From: Streptococcus vestibularis ATCC 49124
GTDB lineage: Bacteria > Bacillota > Bacilli > Lactobacillales > Streptococcaceae
Length of the DNA: 42,225 nucleotides
Assembly (NCBI RefSeq): GCF_000188295.1
Contig: NZ_GL831112.1
Coordinates: 374,228-416,452, forward strand
Direction of reading: 5' to 3'
A program made the translations under genes and the position numbers. This document shows positions 1 to 9,617 of this stretch, piece after piece. Below the pieces are notes generated by a model that was not told the DNA's origin, did not search any database, and saw nothing but the letters and a program-made list of their open reading frames with translations. How positions within the stretch are numbered: position 1 is the stretch's first letter; the number at the start of each line of letters is the position of its first letter.

Positions 1-21
1 TATATATATATATATATATAA
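1..21. repeat. TA dinucleotide tract
   Basis: The window opens with about ten TA units ahead of the first lipoprotein gene. Its left extent is outside the window. Such tracts can change length by slippage. Whether it sits between promoter elements of the gene at 58 cannot be told, because the upstream DNA is missing. Confidence 0.8.
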
Positions 22-57
22 TATTTACGGAAAATTAAATTTAGGTTAGGGGTTCTT

Positions 58-636
58 ATGAAAAAGAAAAATTGTTTATTTACATTTTCAGTGATTTTAC
101 TATCTATAGCACTAACAGGTTGTTCGGCTAGTAAAAACTTAATAAATACTGCAAAAAATATTTCAGGAGGCGTTACAAGTAAATCTTCAAGTTCTTCAAC
201 AACATCAAGCTCTTCAAGTTCTTCAATAACATCAAGCTCTTCGAGTTCTTCAAGTTCTTCAACAACATCAAGTTCTTCAACAATATCAAGCTCTTCAAGT
301 TCTGTAAGTTCAAGTAATTTTAACCCTCAGGACACATCTGATGCCACAATTAGGAGTATTTCAACCTATAACGACTATATAACGATGTATTCAAAAATTG
401 TTGATGAATATCTAACGAATTATCAAAATGCTGTCGCTGGTACAGTACTAGATGATGCAAATACAATTGAGCAAATGAAACAAGAAACATTGAAATCTTT
501 GGAAGAACAGAAGAAAGAATACGGTGCGATGGGAAACACGAAGATTATTGGTAAAGATAGTCTAGTTGAATTTTTGAAAAATTACCGTAATGGATTGAAG
601 GAATATACAGATAATATTTCAACTCAAATTCAATAA
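58..636 (+). CDS. Serine-rich lipoprotein of unknown function
   Basis: A 192-residue exported lipoprotein. Residues 1-22 form a lipoprotein signal peptide (basic KKK start, hydrophobic core, lipobox LTGC with lipidated Cys22). Residues about 43-86 are almost only Ser and Thr, encoded by repeated TCA/AGT/TCT/ACA units, and probably act as a flexible wall-spanning stalk. Residues about 90-192 form a helical, charged domain that I do not recognise. The start has an AGGGG-like ribosome site. It is followed 18 bases later by a small membrane-protein gene, so the two are probably co-transcribed. Base composition is more AT-rich than the housekeeping genes to the right, which fits an accessory island. 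The lipid anchor is clear; the function is unknown. Confidence 0.8.
   Translation: MKKKNCLFTFSVILLSIALTGCSASKNLINTAKNISGGVTSKSSSSSTTSSSSSSSITSSSSSSSSSSTTSSSSTISSSSSSVSSSNFNPQDTSDATIRSISTYNDYITMYSKIVDEYLTNYQNAVAGTVLDDANTIEQMKQETLKSLEEQKKEYGAMGNTKIIGKDSLVEFLKNYRNGLKEYTDNISTQIQ
189..309 (+). repeat. Degenerate Ser/Thr-codon repeat inside the lipoprotein gene
   Basis: Imperfect tandem copies of a TCAAGTTCTTCA-like unit, interleaved with ACAACATCA or ATAACATCA, make up the serine-rich stalk. Near-identical units in tandem could expand or contract in frame and change stalk length. The repeats are visible directly; length variation between strains is an inference. Confidence 0.75.
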
Positions 637-654
637 TATAATTAAGGAGATTAA

Positions 655-999
655 ATGAAAACAAAAACATTAGCCGTAACAAATGGAGTAGTGGGACTAA
701 TCGGAGGCATCTTTCTTCTTTTTGCATTCTGGTTTATTGTAGGTGTAGCATCTTCGGGATCAGAAGCTGCGATTGTATTAATGACTTTGTTTGTATATCT
801 TGTAAAGCTAGCACTACTAGTACTTGGAATAGTTGGTGCTGTATATTATAAAGGGGATACACCGGTAGGAACTGCTCCTAGTGTACTATTGATTGTTGGA
901 GGAGCGATTTCTCTTATTCCTTTCTTAGGATGGATTGGCGGAATCTTAGGAATAATAGGTGCTTCATTGTATCTAGCGAGCCTGAAAAAATTTCTTTAA
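655..999 (+). CDS. Small membrane protein, DUF4064-like
   Basis: A 114-residue protein made almost entirely of three to four hydrophobic segments (about residues 8-32, 40-66, 74-92 and 94-110) with Gly-rich turns such as GLIGGIF and GWIGGILGIIG. Composition and length resemble the DUF4064 group of small Firmicute membrane proteins, but I cannot confirm membership by eye. It has a good ribosome site (AAGGAG, 7-8 bases before ATG) and follows the serine-rich lipoprotein by 18 bases. No enzymatic motif is visible. Confidence 0.7.
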   Translation: MKTKTLAVTNGVVGLIGGIFLLFAFWFIVGVASSGSEAAIVLMTLFVYLVKLALLVLGIVGAVYYKGDTPVGTAPSVLLIVGGAISLIPFLGWIGGILGIIGASLYLASLKKFL

Positions 1000-1036
1000 T
1001 AGTTGAATATGAGAAAATTATTTCAAGGAGTGTAAA

Positions 1037-1279
1037 ATGGATTTATTTTGGCCAATGTTGTTCTTTATGGCATTCGTGGTAATTATCATGATTTTTGCTA
1101 CAATTTCAGAGGTAATCAATAAATTAGGTAATATAGCAAAATGGCTCGGTTTAGGAGCGATAGCAGGAAATGTAATAAATAATAAAATCAATTCAGACAC
1201 TGCTATAAAACAAGGTAGAACTTGGAGGAAGAGTGGAGCGAGAGAAGAAAATAATAGTGTTAGTTCAATTTATTTGTAA
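1037..1279 (+). CDS. Small single-pass membrane protein, unknown
   Basis: An 80-residue protein with one strong N-terminal hydrophobic segment (about residues 4-24) and a weaker one (about 34-47), then a basic, polar tail. AAGGAG lies about 6 bases before the ATG, which argues that it is translated. It sits 37 bases after the preceding membrane-protein gene in the same orientation. I recognise no family. Confidence 0.6.
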   Translation: MDLFWPMLFFMAFVVIIMIFATISEVINKLGNIAKWLGLGAIAGNVINNKINSDTAIKQGRTWRKSGAREENNSVSSIYL

Positions 1280-1323
1280 TAATCTGAAAAAGCATAAAAA
1301 AATCATTTTATTTTCATAAATAG

Positions 1324-1352
1324 TTGACAGTTAATGAAATTAAAAATATATA
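1324..1352 (+). promoter_or_regulatory. Sigma-70 type promoter for the gene at 1378
   Basis: TTGACA at 1324-1329 and TATATA at 1347-1352 are 17 bases apart, close to the vegetative consensus. They precede the lipoprotein gene at 1378, so that gene probably has its own transcript. No operator is obvious. Confidence 0.65.
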
Positions 1353-1377
1353 AAAAATTAAATAGTGAGGAAATTTT

Positions 1378-2154
1378 ATGAAAAAGATTACTATTCTATT
1401 ATTGCTTTTAGTTGGGATTATTACTTTATCAGCTTGTACAAGCTCTAATGAAAGTAAGACATATGATGAAGCTTTTGTAAAATCTTTAGCTAAGGGTCTA
1501 GATGCTCGTTGGAAGTATGTTGATAGTGAAAAAAGTGACTCGGCTCGTTCGCTAAAAAAAGCAATTAATAAAGAATTAGATGAAATTAGTGGATATAAAG
1601 ATAAGAAGTTTAAGGATAGTAAACTTCAAGAATTGGCAATTTCTTATATTAATGAATTAAACAATGGATTAGAAATTTCGAAAACTTATGGTTCGGATAG
1701 TTTTGATACCAAGTGGGATGAACATCTTGGTAAAAGAACATCTCTACTTTCTGAAATAGATAAAATGAATTCTATTCCGGTACAAGATAAAGATGGTTTA
1801 TCAGAGTTACTTGCTCAAGGAAATGAAGTTAAAGATAATAATGTAAAGAAAGAAGCTATTGAAAATCTTGTTAAGAATATCAATTTTACAGTAGATAATA
1901 CTAAGTCTAATGAATATACAAAATATTATTCTGCAACAGTTGAGAATACAACAGAATATTCAATAAAAGATATCTACCTAACCATTAATTTGGTAAATGC
2001 TGATGGTGTTACAGTTGGTACACAGTACGTATCTGCTAATAACTGGGCTCCATCTGGTAAGACTCTGTTTGAGTTCTCTCAGTCTAAGGGTGATAATGAG
2101 TTTACAACAACTCAAGTCTCTATAAGTTCTTTTAATGCTGAAAAAACTGAATAA
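1378..2154 (+). CDS. Lipoprotein with C-terminal FxLYD-like domain
   Basis: A 258-residue exported lipoprotein. The signal peptide ends in lipobox LSAC with Cys20. Residues about 25-155 are charged and helical, with no motif I know. Residues about 165-255 look like an FxLYD-type beta-sandwich: YSATVENTTEYSIKDIYLTI followed by a strand-rich stretch, as in lipoproteins that carry a small extracellular beta domain. The ATG is preceded by GAGGAAA at good spacing, and a promoter lies at 1324-1352. Transcription should end at the hairpin 2158-2187. The role is unknown; the domain call is by eye. Confidence 0.75.
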   Translation: MKKITILLLLLVGIITLSACTSSNESKTYDEAFVKSLAKGLDARWKYVDSEKSDSARSLKKAINKELDEISGYKDKKFKDSKLQELAISYINELNNGLEISKTYGSDSFDTKWDEHLGKRTSLLSEIDKMNSIPVQDKDGLSELLAQGNEVKDNNVKKEAIENLVKNINFTVDNTKSNEYTKYYSATVENTTEYSIKDIYLTINLVNADGVTVGTQYVSANNWAPSGKTLFEFSQSKGDNEFTTTQVSISSFNAEKTE

Positions 2155-2157
2155 TAA

Positions 2158-2187
2158 AAAGGTAAGTAGCCTATGCTACTTACCTTT
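2158..2187. terminator. Bidirectional terminator between convergent genes
   Basis: A perfect 13-bp stem (2158-2170 with 2175-2187) and a 4-base loop, with A-rich and T-rich flanks on both sides. It serves the lipoprotein gene on the plus strand and the small membrane-protein gene on the minus strand, whose stop codon it overlaps. Confidence 0.85.
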
Positions 2188-2485
2188 ATTCTTTATCTTC
2201 ACTTTGATATTTTTTCAAATGTTTTTGGATGATGCTAAGTCGAGGTTCTAGGTCTTTTTGGAAGATACGTGTTTTATAGCTGAGGTCTTGTTTGATGTCA
2301 TCAAGCACAAGGTTTTGTTCCTTGATGATGTCAAGGTTGCGTTTGATTCTGTCCAGATCGTGAGAGATATTTTCTCGTGATTGTTTGAGGTCTAGGATTT
2401 CCTCTTTGATGTCTTCACGTCGTTTATAGGCGTAGTAGGCACCGTAGGCAAGGGTTCCAAGAGCTAGAAAGCGTCCGAGTTTCAT
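2186..2485 (-). CDS. Small membrane-anchored coiled-coil protein
   Basis: A 99-residue protein with an N-terminal hydrophobic anchor (about residues 5-19, FLALGTLAYGAYYAY) and then a long charged helix with heptad-like spacing to the end. This is the layout of YtxH-like membrane proteins. Its start overlaps the stop of hit by 4 bases (ATGA), so the two are translationally coupled. A similar small gene follows hit in pneumococci as I recall. No catalytic residues are visible. Confidence 0.7.
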   Translation of the reverse strand: MKLGRFLALGTLAYGAYYAYKRREDIKEEILDLKQSRENISHDLDRIKRNLDIIKEQNLVLDDIKQDLSYKTRIFQKDLEPRLSIIQKHLKKYQSEDKE

Positions 2486-2901
2486 TCTGTTACCTCTTTA
2501 GCAATGCTGTCAGCAAGGTCGACCAAGGCAGCGAAGTCTGGTTCGTGTTCGTCAAATCCCATGTGGATACCATCGTCTGCACCGTAACGAGGAACGAGAT
2601 GAATATGAGCATGGAAGACGGTTTGTCCAGCAACTTCTTCGTTGTTATTAAGGATATTCATGCCGATTGCTCCAGTTGCTTTTTGCACGGCACGAGCAAT
2701 TTTAGGAACACGGCTAAAGACAGTCTCAGCGGTTTCAGCAGACATTTCTAAGATGTTACGAACGTGCTCTTTAGGAATAACCAAGGTATGTCCTTTTGTA
2801 GCTTGTGAAATATCGAGGAAGGCTAGAACCTTGTCGTCCTCGTAGACTTTTGATGAAGGGATTTCTCCAGATATAATTTTACAGAAAATACAATTATCCA
2901 T
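2482..2901 (-). CDS. hit: HIT family nucleotide-binding hydrolase
   Basis: A 139-residue histidine-triad protein. Members hydrolyse nucleoside phosphoramidates and related nucleotides in the cytosol. The N-terminus MDNCIFCKIISGEIPS and the triad FHAHIHLVPRY (about residues 96-106) are diagnostic; the central triad His is the nucleophile in this family. Length is normal. It is transcribed divergently from ecsA from a shared 64-base region that carries -10 elements on both strands. It is followed by the small membrane protein at 2186. The family is certain; the physiological substrate is not known. Confidence 0.93.
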   Translation of the reverse strand: MDNCIFCKIISGEIPSSKVYEDDKVLAFLDISQATKGHTLVIPKEHVRNILEMSAETAETVFSRVPKIARAVQKATGAIGMNILNNNEEVAGQTVFHAHIHLVPRYGADDGIHMGFDEHEPDFAALVDLADSIAKEVTE

Positions 2902-2925
2902 AATAACGACCTTTCCATGAGTTTT

Positions 2926-2942
2926 TGTTATAATAGATTATA
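2926..2942. promoter_or_regulatory. Divergent promoter pair hit / ecsA
   Basis: On the plus strand an extended -10 (TG-n-TATAAT, 2926-2934) faces ecsA. On the minus strand TATAAT (2942-2937) faces hit. The two -10 boxes are only a few bases apart, so the promoters may compete. Confidence 0.55.
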
Positions 2943-2965
2943 TCATACCAAAGAGAGAAAAGATA

Positions 2966-3697
2966 ATGCTTAAATTAGAAAAGGTGACGGGTGGTTACGC
3001 TAATATTCCCGTCCTAAAAGATGTGACTTTTGAGGTGGCTGATGGTGAATTGGTTGGTCTCATTGGTCTTAATGGTGCTGGGAAATCAACAACAATTAAC
3101 GAGATTATTGGTCTCTTAACACCTTATGGGGGACAGATTGCCATTGATGAGTTAACGATTCAACAAGATCCAGCTAGCTATCGTCAGAAGATTGGCTATA
3201 TTCCTGAAACGCCAAGTCTTTATGAAGAATTGACGCTTCGTGAACATTTGGAAACGGTGCTGATGGCATATGGCCTTGATGTTACAGAGGGAATGGCACG
3301 TGCGGACAAGTATCTTAAGCTTTTTCGCTTAGATGAAAAGTTGGACTGGTTCCCGACTCAGTTTTCAAAAGGGATGAAGCAGAAGGTCATGATTATCTGT
3401 GCCTTTATTGTTGGTCCAAGTCTTCTCATTGTTGATGAGCCCTTCCTAGGTTTGGATCCCTTGGCGATTTCTGATTTGATTGAACTTTTGGCTGAGGAAA
3501 AGGCTAAGGGAAAGGCGATTCTCATGTCGACTCACGTTTTGGATTCGGCTGAGAAGATGTGTGATCGCTTTGTGATTTTGCACCATGGACAGGTCTTGGC
3601 ACAAGGGACTCTCGAGGAGCTCCGTCAGACTTTTGGCAACGATAGTGCTAGTCTTAACGATATCTATATGCAGTTGACTAAGGGAGAATTGTCATGA
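2966..3697 (+). CDS. ecsA: ABC transporter ATP-binding protein EcsA
   Basis: A 243-residue ATPase that energises the EcsB membrane protein. In Bacillus, EcsAB affects secretion, site-2 protease activity and competence; in streptococci the exported substrate is uncertain. Walker A GLNGAGKST lies at residues 34-42, the signature FSKGMKQK near 133-140, Walker B LLIVDEP near 152-158, and the switch His in MSTH near 190. The signature is the KGM variant seen in exporter-type ATPases. Its stop overlaps the ecsB start by 4 bases. Confidence 0.9.
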   Translation: MLKLEKVTGGYANIPVLKDVTFEVADGELVGLIGLNGAGKSTTINEIIGLLTPYGGQIAIDELTIQQDPASYRQKIGYIPETPSLYEELTLREHLETVLMAYGLDVTEGMARADKYLKLFRLDEKLDWFPTQFSKGMKQKVMIICAFIVGPSLLIVDEPFLGLDPLAISDLIELLAEEKAKGKAILMSTHVLDSAEKMCDRFVILHHGQVLAQGTLEELRQTFGNDSASLNDIYMQLTKGELS

Positions 3698-4731
3698 TAG
3701 CTAAGCTATTTAAGGAGCGTAGCAAGCGATTCAATGCCCGCTGTGCTAAGTATAGTCGCTACGTCTTTAATGATCACTTTATCTTGGTTCTTCTCTTTCT
3801 GCTAGGTTTTGTATTGGTTCAGTATAGCCAGTTGCTTCGACATTTTCCAAAGAATCCGTGGGCAATCATTCTTGGTTTGCTAGTGCTTTGTCTTCTATTG
3901 CCTTTCTGGGGGAATATTGCGACTTATTTAGAGCCAGCTGATAAGCATTACCTTTTGGTGAAGGAAGAAGAGGTGTTAGACCATGTTAAGAAGGCAACAG
4001 GGCGTGCTTTTAGATTTTGGGTAATCGTACAAAGCCTGATTTTTATTTTGGTTATTCCGCTCTTTTTAGCCTTGGGACTTCCAGTTTGGGGAGTTATCCT
4101 TGTAGCTGTGGCTATGGCTATTCTTAAGTACTTCATTTTTCAGAAAAAGGCTCAACCTTTTTATAAGCAGTCTGGACTGAATTGGACTGAGGCTATTGCA
4201 GCGGAAAATAAGCGTCAACAATCGATTCTGAAGTTCTTTTCACTCTTTACCAATGTTAAAGGGATTACGTCGAGTGTTAAACGCCGTGCTTATTTGGATG
4301 GTATTCTCAAACGTACAAAGAAAGACAAGGAACATACTTGGTACAATCTTTACCTAAGAGCCTTCTTGCGTTCTGGGGATTACTTTGCCCTTAGTTTACG
4401 CCTGTTTGCCCTAACACTTCTAGTTATCTTTTTGGTTCCTGAAAAATGGTTGGCTATGGTGCTTGTGGTTGTTTTTGATTACCTCTTGCTCTTTCAGCTC
4501 ACGGCACTTAAATCGCACTTTGCTTATCAGAGAATGGCTAACCTTATGCCAGTTGGAAAAGACATGCAGGTAAGCAATCTTAAGCGCTTGATTAGCCAGA
4601 TTGTACTTGGGATGACTCTGGTACAGGCTATTTGTCTCTTCGACCTTAAGTTTAGCCTGATTTTGGTTGGAATGATGCTAGTTCTGAGCCTTGTTTACCT
4701 ACCAGCCAAGCTTAAGAAGATGATTGACTAA
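3694..4731 (+). CDS. ecsB: ABC transporter membrane protein EcsB
   Basis: A 345-residue integral membrane protein paired with EcsA. Hydrophobic segments are visible at about residues 27-46, 54-80, 106-124, 126-148, 228-250, 254-272 and 300-338. A basic cytoplasmic stretch of about 80 residues between them (about 150-225) is typical of EcsB. Start and EcsA stop overlap (ATGA), so the two are produced together. The next gene, ccrZ, starts 57 bases later. Confidence 0.88.
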   Translation: MIAKLFKERSKRFNARCAKYSRYVFNDHFILVLLFLLGFVLVQYSQLLRHFPKNPWAIILGLLVLCLLLPFWGNIATYLEPADKHYLLVKEEEVLDHVKKATGRAFRFWVIVQSLIFILVIPLFLALGLPVWGVILVAVAMAILKYFIFQKKAQPFYKQSGLNWTEAIAAENKRQQSILKFFSLFTNVKGITSSVKRRAYLDGILKRTKKDKEHTWYNLYLRAFLRSGDYFALSLRLFALTLLVIFLVPEKWLAMVLVVVFDYLLLFQLTALKSHFAYQRMANLMPVGKDMQVSNLKRLISQIVLGMTLVQAICLFDLKFSLILVGMMLVLSLVYLPAKLKKMID

Positions 4732-4788
4732 CACCTATTAAATAAGTTAAAATAGAAACGAATGACTAAAGAAAAAGGAGATGCCTAG

Positions 4789-5580
4789 GTGACATCAACA
4801 GATAAAGATTTGAGCCTGACTCCTCTCAAAGGAAATAGTGGTAAGGCCTATATGGGAACTTACCCAAACGGAGATCGCGTCTTTGTGAAGATGAATACAA
4901 CACCAATCTTGGCAGCTCTTGCCAAGGAACAGATTGCACCACAGCTCTTGTGGGCTAAGCGTCTGGGAAATGGTGACATGATGAGTGCACAGGAGTGGCT
5001 TGATGGTCGTATTTTGACCAAACATGACATGAACAGTAAACAGATTATCCAAATTCTTGGTAATTTGCACCGCTCTAAACACTTGGTTAATCAACTCTTG
5101 CAGTTGGATTATCATATTGAAAATCCTTTCGATCTTCTACACGAGTGGGAGGAAAATGCCGCTTACCAATTGCGTGAAAATGGCTTCCTTCAAGACGTTG
5201 TTAGAGATTTGAAACGTCATCTTCCAGAGTTTCGTGCGGAAATTGCAACAATTGTTCACGGAGATGCTCGTCATAGTAACTTTGTCATCACAACCTCAGG
5301 ATTGATTTATTTGGTTGATTGGGATTCTGTACGTCTAACAGATCGTATGTATGATGTGGCGCAGATCCTCAGCCATTACATTCCATTGGCACATTGGCCA
5401 CAGTGGTTGTCATACTATGGCTATAAGAACAACGACCTTGTGATGGACAAGATTTATTGGTATGGGCAGTTTTCATATTTGACACAGATTTCAAAATTCT
5501 TTGATAGTCGTGATATGGAACATGCCAACCGAGAAATTTATGAACTTCGTAAATTCAGAGAGACCTTGCACAGATATTAG
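4789..5580 (+). CDS. ccrZ: CcrZ-like phosphotransferase, cell-cycle regulator
   Basis: A 263-residue kinase-fold protein of the choline/aminoglycoside phosphotransferase type. Its pneumococcal orthologue CcrZ couples division to DnaA-driven replication initiation and belongs to a sugar-phosphorylating kinase family. The Brenner motif HGDARHSNF lies near residues 157-165 and the metal-binding VDWDSV near 176-181. Length matches the roughly 264-residue orthologue. The start is GTG at 4789: AAAGGAG lies at 4774-4780, 8 bases upstream. Its place between ecsB and trmB is the arrangement I recall from other streptococci and supports the orthology. It ends 9 bases before trmB. Confidence 0.85.
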   Translation: MTSTDKDLSLTPLKGNSGKAYMGTYPNGDRVFVKMNTTPILAALAKEQIAPQLLWAKRLGNGDMMSAQEWLDGRILTKHDMNSKQIIQILGNLHRSKHLVNQLLQLDYHIENPFDLLHEWEENAAYQLRENGFLQDVVRDLKRHLPEFRAEIATIVHGDARHSNFVITTSGLIYLVDWDSVRLTDRMYDVAQILSHYIPLAHWPQWLSYYGYKNNDLVMDKIYWYGQFSYLTQISKFFDSRDMEHANREIYELRKFRETLHRY

Positions 5581-5589
5581 AAAGTAGAC

Positions 5590-6231
5590 ATGCGAGTTAG
5601 AAAACGTAAAGGTGCAGAGGAACACCTAGCTAACCATCCTCAGTACGTTATCCTTGAGCCGGAGGCTGCTAAAGGTAAGTGGCATGAGCTTTTTGGTAAT
5701 GACAATCCTATCCATATCGAGGTAGGATCTGGTAAAGGGGCCTTCATTACTGGTATGGCCCAACAAAACCCTGACATCAACTACATTGGTATTGATATTC
5801 AGCTGTCTGTATTGAGCTATGCCTTGGATAAGGTTTTGGCTTCGGGTGCTGAAAATGTCAAACTCTTGCGCGTGGATGGTTCAGCCTTGACCAATTATTT
5901 TGAAGATGGCGAAGTGGATATGATGTATCTGAATTTCTCAGATCCATGGCCTAAGAGTCGCCACGAGAAACGTCGTTTGACATACAAGACTTTCCTAGAT
6001 ACTTATAAGCAAATTTTGCCTGAAAATGGAGAGATTCACTTTAAGACAGACAATCGTGGACTTTTTGAATACAGTTTGGCGAGCTTTTCACAGTATGGAA
6101 TGGTTCTCAACAAAGTTTGGTTGGACCTTCATGCCAGTGATTATGAAGGCAACGTCATGACTGAATACGAGCGTAAGTTCTCAGAAAAAGGTCAGGTCAT
6201 CTATCGAGTAGAGGCCCAGTTTAAAGATTAA
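5590..6231 (+). CDS. trmB: tRNA (guanine-N7-)-methyltransferase TrmB
   Basis: A 213-residue SAM-dependent enzyme that makes m7G46 in the tRNA variable loop. The SAM-binding motif [11 protein letters not shown] is at about residues 42-52, IGIDIQ at about 73-78, and the conserved [11 protein letters not shown] near 115-125 forms the active region. Length is standard. It follows ccrZ by 9 bases and is clearly co-transcribed. A tRNA-Ser gene begins 58 bases after its stop. Confidence 0.95.
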   Translation: MRVRKRKGAEEHLANHPQYVILEPEAAKGKWHELFGNDNPIHIEVGSGKGAFITGMAQQNPDINYIGIDIQLSVLSYALDKVLASGAENVKLLRVDGSALTNYFEDGEVDMMYLNFSDPWPKSRHEKRRLTYKTFLDTYKQILPENGEIHFKTDNRGLFEYSLASFSQYGMVLNKVWLDLHASDYEGNVMTEYERKFSEKGQVIYRVEAQFKD

Positions 6232-6254
6232 CTCTTGAAAACTTGATTAAAAAT

Positions 6255-6283
6255 AACGATTAGCCATTAATAGGCTAATCGTT
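6255..6283 (+). other. Hairpin between trmB and tRNA-Ser, no U-tract
   Basis: A perfect 11-bp inverted repeat (6255-6265 with 6273-6283) with a 7-base loop sits directly before the tRNA. Only three T residues follow, so it is a poor terminator. It may slow transcription or guide 5' processing of a trmB-tRNA transcript. The structure is visible; the role is inferred. Confidence 0.6.
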
Positions 6284-6289
6284 TGATGT

Positions 6290-6376
6290 GGAGAGGTCGC
6301 ATAGAGGCCGAGTGCGCACGCTTGGAAAGCGTGTAGTCCTTAACGGGGCTCGGGGGTTCGAATCCCCTCCTCTCCT
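6290..6376 (+). tRNA. tRNA-Ser(GGA)
   Basis: A full cloverleaf can be drawn. The 7-bp acceptor stem is 6290-6296 with 6369-6375, there is a short D arm, and the anticodon loop TTGGAAA gives GGA (reads UCC/UCU). A long variable arm typical of class II tRNA-Ser and a T arm with loop TTCGAAT follow. CCA is not encoded. The discriminator base at 6376 is T, where bacterial tRNA-Ser usually has G. The stem 6396-6416 terminates it. Confidence 0.93.
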
Positions 6377-6395
6377 TTGAGAAATAGACAAAAAA

Positions 6396-6423
6396 TCCCT
6401 TCTATGACAGAAGGGAACTTTTT
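6396..6423 (+). terminator. Terminator after tRNA-Ser
   Basis: An 8-bp stem TCCCTTCT/AGAAGGGA (6396-6403 with 6409-6416), then AC and five T. An A-rich 5' flank means it could also stop the minus-strand gene that ends at 6448. Confidence 0.8.
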
Positions 6424-6447
6424 GTTGTCCTTAATTGAAAAATCTTT

Positions 6448-7638
<1,191 letters not shown>

Positions 7639-7756
7639 TTAGCATAATTTAAAAAGGGAGAATAGTTTGTAAATGGTCAGTTTTTTTAGATAATTTATGT
7701 TAGAATAGGAGTAGAAGTTTAAATTAGAATAGTTATTAACTATGGAGGAAAATATC

Positions 7757-9460
7757 GTGTCTGAAAATAACATGAAACACCGTTCTTCTGTCTACGATAG
7801 CATGGTTAAATCACCTAACCGTGCCATGCTTCGTGCGACTGGGATGACGGATGATAGTTTTGAAAAGCCTATTGTTGGGGTTATCTCAACTTGGGCTGAG
7901 AACACACCATGTAATATCCACTTGCACGGTTTTGGACAAATTGCCAAAGAAGGTGTTAAAGACGCGGGTGCTTGGCCAGTTCAATTTGGTACGATTACTG
8001 TTGCAGATGGTATTGCGATGGGGACACCAGGGATGCGTTTCTCATTGACATCTCGTGATATCATCGCTGACTCAATCGAAGCAGCTATGGGTGGTCACAA
8101 CGTCGATGCCTTTGTTGCTATTGGTGGTTGTGATAAGAATATGCCTGGTTCTATGATTGCCATTGCTAACATGGATATTCCAGCGATTTTTGCCTATGGT
8201 GGTACCATTGCACCAGGTAACCTTAACGGTAAGGATATCGACTTGGTTTCTGTTTTCGAAGGTATCGGTAAATGGAACCACGGTGATATGACCGCAGAAG
8301 AGGTTAAAGATCTTGAATGTAATGCCTGCCCTGGCCCTGGTGGTTGTGGTGGTATGTATACTGCCAACACAATGGCGACAGCAATCGAAGTAATGGGAAT
8401 GAGCCTTCCAGGATCATCATCTCACCCTGCAGAATCAGCTGAGAAGAAAGCAGATATCGAAGAAGCAGGTCGTGCAGTTGTTAAGATGCTTGAACTAGGT
8501 CTTAAGCCATCAGATATCTTGACACGTGAAGCCTTTGAAGATGCCATCACTGTCACAATGGCACTTGGTGGTTCAACAAATGCGACACTTCACTTGCTCG
8601 CTATTGCTCATGCAGCTAACGTTGATTTGACACTTGAAGATTTCAACGATTTTCAAGAGCGTGTGCCTCACTTGGCTGACTTGAAACCTTCAGGTCAATA
8701 TGTCTTCCAAGATCTTTACAATGTTGGTGGTGTACCAGCCGTTATGAAATACCTTCTTAAGAATGGTTTCCTTCACGGTGATCGTATCACATGTACTGGT
8801 AAGACTGTTGCAGAAAACTTGGAGGCCTTCGATGATTTGACACCAGGTCAAAAAGTCATCATGCCGCTTGAAAATCCTAAACGTGCTGATGGTCCATTGA
8901 TTATCTTGAAAGGTAACTTGGCTCCAGAAGGTGCGGTTGCCAAAGTATCAGGGGTTAAAGTTCGTAACATCACTGGTCCTGCTAAAGTATTTGACTCAGA
9001 AGAAGACGCCATCGAAGCAGTTCTTTCTGATGAAATCGTTGATGGCGACGTAGTTGTTGTACGTTTTGTAGGTCCTAAGGGTGGTCCTGGTATGCCAGAA
9101 ATGTTGTCATTGTCTTCAATGATCGTTGGTAAAGGTCAAGGGGATAAGGTTGCCCTCTTGACAGATGGACGTTTCTCAGGTGGTACTTACGGACTCGTTG
9201 TTGGTCACATTGCTCCTGAAGCTCAGGTTGGTGGACCTATTGCCTACCTCCGTACAGGTGATATGGTTACAGTTGACCAAGATACCAAAGAAATTACGAT
9301 GCACGTTTCAGACGAAGAGTTGGCGAAACGTAAAGCCGAAACTGAGTTGCCACCACTTTATAGCCGTGGTGTCCTTGGTAAATACGCTCACATCGTTTCT
9401 TCAGCGTCACGTGGTGCCGTTACCGACTTCTGGAACATGGATAAATCAGGTAAAGCCTAA
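7757..9460 (+). CDS. ilvD: Dihydroxy-acid dehydratase
   Basis: A 567-residue enzyme converting 2,3-dihydroxy-isovalerate and -methylvalerate to the 2-oxo acids of valine and isoleucine synthesis. Iron-sulfur and metal ligands are visible: GGCDKNMPG (Cys near 125) and [19 protein letters not shown] (near 188-206). C-terminal blocks include [14 protein letters not shown] choose GTG at 7757 because GGAGG (7744-7748) sits 8 bases upstream; the in-frame ATG at 7742 would place that site inside the gene. It stands alone, away from other ilv genes, with a terminator at 9480-9512. Confidence 0.96.
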   Translation: MSENNMKHRSSVYDSMVKSPNRAMLRATGMTDDSFEKPIVGVISTWAENTPCNIHLHGFGQIAKEGVKDAGAWPVQFGTITVADGIAMGTPGMRFSLTSRDIIADSIEAAMGGHNVDAFVAIGGCDKNMPGSMIAIANMDIPAIFAYGGTIAPGNLNGKDIDLVSVFEGIGKWNHGDMTAEEVKDLECNACPGPGGCGGMYTANTMATAIEVMGMSLPGSSSHPAESAEKKADIEEAGRAVVKMLELGLKPSDILTREAFEDAITVTMALGGSTNATLHLLAIAHAANVDLTLEDFNDFQERVPHLADLKPSGQYVFQDLYNVGGVPAVMKYLLKNGFLHGDRITCTGKTVAENLEAFDDLTPGQKVIMPLENPKRADGPLIILKGNLAPEGAVAKVSGVKVRNITGPAKVFDSEEDAIEAVLSDEIVDGDVVVVRFVGPKGGPGMPEMLSLSSMIVGKGQGDKVALLTDGRFSGGTYGLVVGHIAPEAQVGGPIAYLRTGDMVTVDQDTKEITMHVSDEELAKRKAETELPPLYSRGVLGKYAHIVSSASRGAVTDFWNMDKSGKA

Positions 9461-9479
9461 TGAAATGATATAAAACAAA

Positions 9480-9512
9480 ATCACACCGGACATTTGTTCG
9501 ATGTGATTTTTT
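9480..9512 (+). terminator. Terminator of ilvD
   Basis: A 12-position stem with one mismatch, ATCACACCGGAC paired with GTTCGATGTGAT, a short loop, and then a T run. It lies 20 bases after the ilvD stop. Confidence 0.75.
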
Positions 9513-9583
9513 GATATTAATTTTTAAGACAGTTGTTGGCAGTATGGTGACAAGTAATGGTTTGTCTGTTGTTGCTCTAGTAA

Positions 9584-9613
9584 AAAACCGGTTGTAAATG
9601 TCCAACCGGTTTT
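9584..9613 (-). terminator. Terminator of the DUF59 gene
   Basis: A perfect 11-bp stem (9584-9594 with 9603-9613) just after the stop of the minus-strand gene at 9618, with the U-tract on the minus strand. Confidence 0.75.
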
Positions 9614-9617
9614 CCTT

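Noticed and set aside
189..309. CRISPR array
   Set aside because: The repeats are short, in frame and contiguous with no unique spacers; they encode the Ser/Thr stalk. No CRISPR array was seen elsewhere.
7742..7756. ATG at 7742 as the ilvD start
   Set aside because: The GGAGG ribosome site lies inside that extension and is ideally spaced for GTG 7757.
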